A stretch of 64,000 nt of DNA, taken from NCBI RefSeq assembly GCF_003065485.1, contig NZ_CP026951.1, positions 1,178,001-1,242,000 of the forward strand, in the 5' to 3' direction. Both the position numbers and the translations under genes were made by a program. The first letter of the stretch is position 1. Every line of letters begins with the position of its first letter. The DNA is from Salinibacterium hongtaonis (lineage in GTDB: Bacteria > Actinomycetota > Actinomycetes > Actinomycetales > Microbacteriaceae). Below the pieces are notes generated by a model. That model did no database searches. It had not been told where the DNA came from and was given only the letters and a program-made list of their open reading frames with translations. Positions 63,977-64,000 of this stretch are shown here, in pieces.

Positions 63977-64000
63977 CATGCCCATTGGGCGCTAGGCACA

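Noticed and set aside
1-64000. Insertion sequences, prophage, integrase or attachment site next to tRNA-Leu
   Set aside because: No transposase, integrase or phage gene was seen and no repeat of the tRNA 3' end was found; the window is ordinary core chromosome.

Overview
The window is a gene-dense chromosomal segment from a high-GC Gram-positive bacterium. It most likely comes from the actinobacterial order Micrococcales, family Microbacteriaceae. The support is an RbpA RNA-polymerase factor, mycothiol ligase MshC, DivIVA/Wag31 and SepF next to ftsZ, a menaquinol-oxidising bcc-aa3 supercomplex with dihaem QcrC, the order pafB-pafC-tatA-tatC-helY known from Mycobacterium, and a MurE whose amino-acid-recognition loop is not the mDAP type. 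No mobile element, CRISPR array or prophage was seen, and no gene-free stretch exceeds about 300 bases.

Layout. 1-4.1 kb: a PknL-like Ser/Thr kinase (cut by the window edge), a secreted LysM/lysozyme-like protein, an Rv2175c-type DNA-binding protein, a polyprenyl diphosphate synthase and a DUF3040 membrane protein. 4.2-23.1 kb: the division and cell wall (dcw) cluster on the plus strand: mraZ, rsmH, ftsL, ftsI, murE, a degenerate murF, mraY, a degenerate murD, ftsW, murG, murC, ftsQ, ftsZ, yggS, sepF, yggT, divIVA, lspA, rluD. 23.2-32.3 kb: dnaE, hisD, nrdR, pyrD, DUF3043, an M20 dipeptidase and erpA. 32.4-41 kb: ctaC-ctaD-ctaF on the plus strand facing ctaE-qcrC-qcrA-qcrB on the minus strand, with two GNAT acetyltransferases between. 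41-49.5 kb: trpD, two small proteins, a UvrA2-like ATPase, an SDR protein, nfeD plus an SPFH protein, a GDPD phosphodiesterase and rbpA. 49.5-63.7 kb: lnt, helY, tatC, tatA, pafC, pafB, an FKBP lipoprotein, trmI, a HAD hydrolase, a PAC2 protein, mshC, uppP and an M20 peptidase. A tRNA-Leu(GAG) with its terminator ends the window.

The main surprise is in the dcw cluster. The genes in the murF and murD positions are recognisable by colinear sequence, but both encode proteins that cannot be normal ligases. The MurF-like protein has no N-terminal domain, no P-loop lysine and a large central deletion. The MurD-like protein has a destroyed P-loop and no C-terminal domain. MurC, MurE, MraY, MurG, FtsW and FtsI look complete, and both relics stay translationally coupled to mraY by overlapping stop/start codons. 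Either intact MurD and MurF are encoded elsewhere, or the relics have become non-catalytic proteins.

Separately, murD, yggS and trpD each need exactly one extra G in a G-run to restore their frame, which looks like systematic homopolymer under-calling. Regulatory signals include 10-bp-spaced TGGRG repeats on both strands before mraZ (probable MraZ operator), a GGAAT-N18-GTT SigR-type promoter before rbpA, a perfect 14-bp inverted repeat at the start codon of a DUF2975 gene, and several strong intrinsic terminators.
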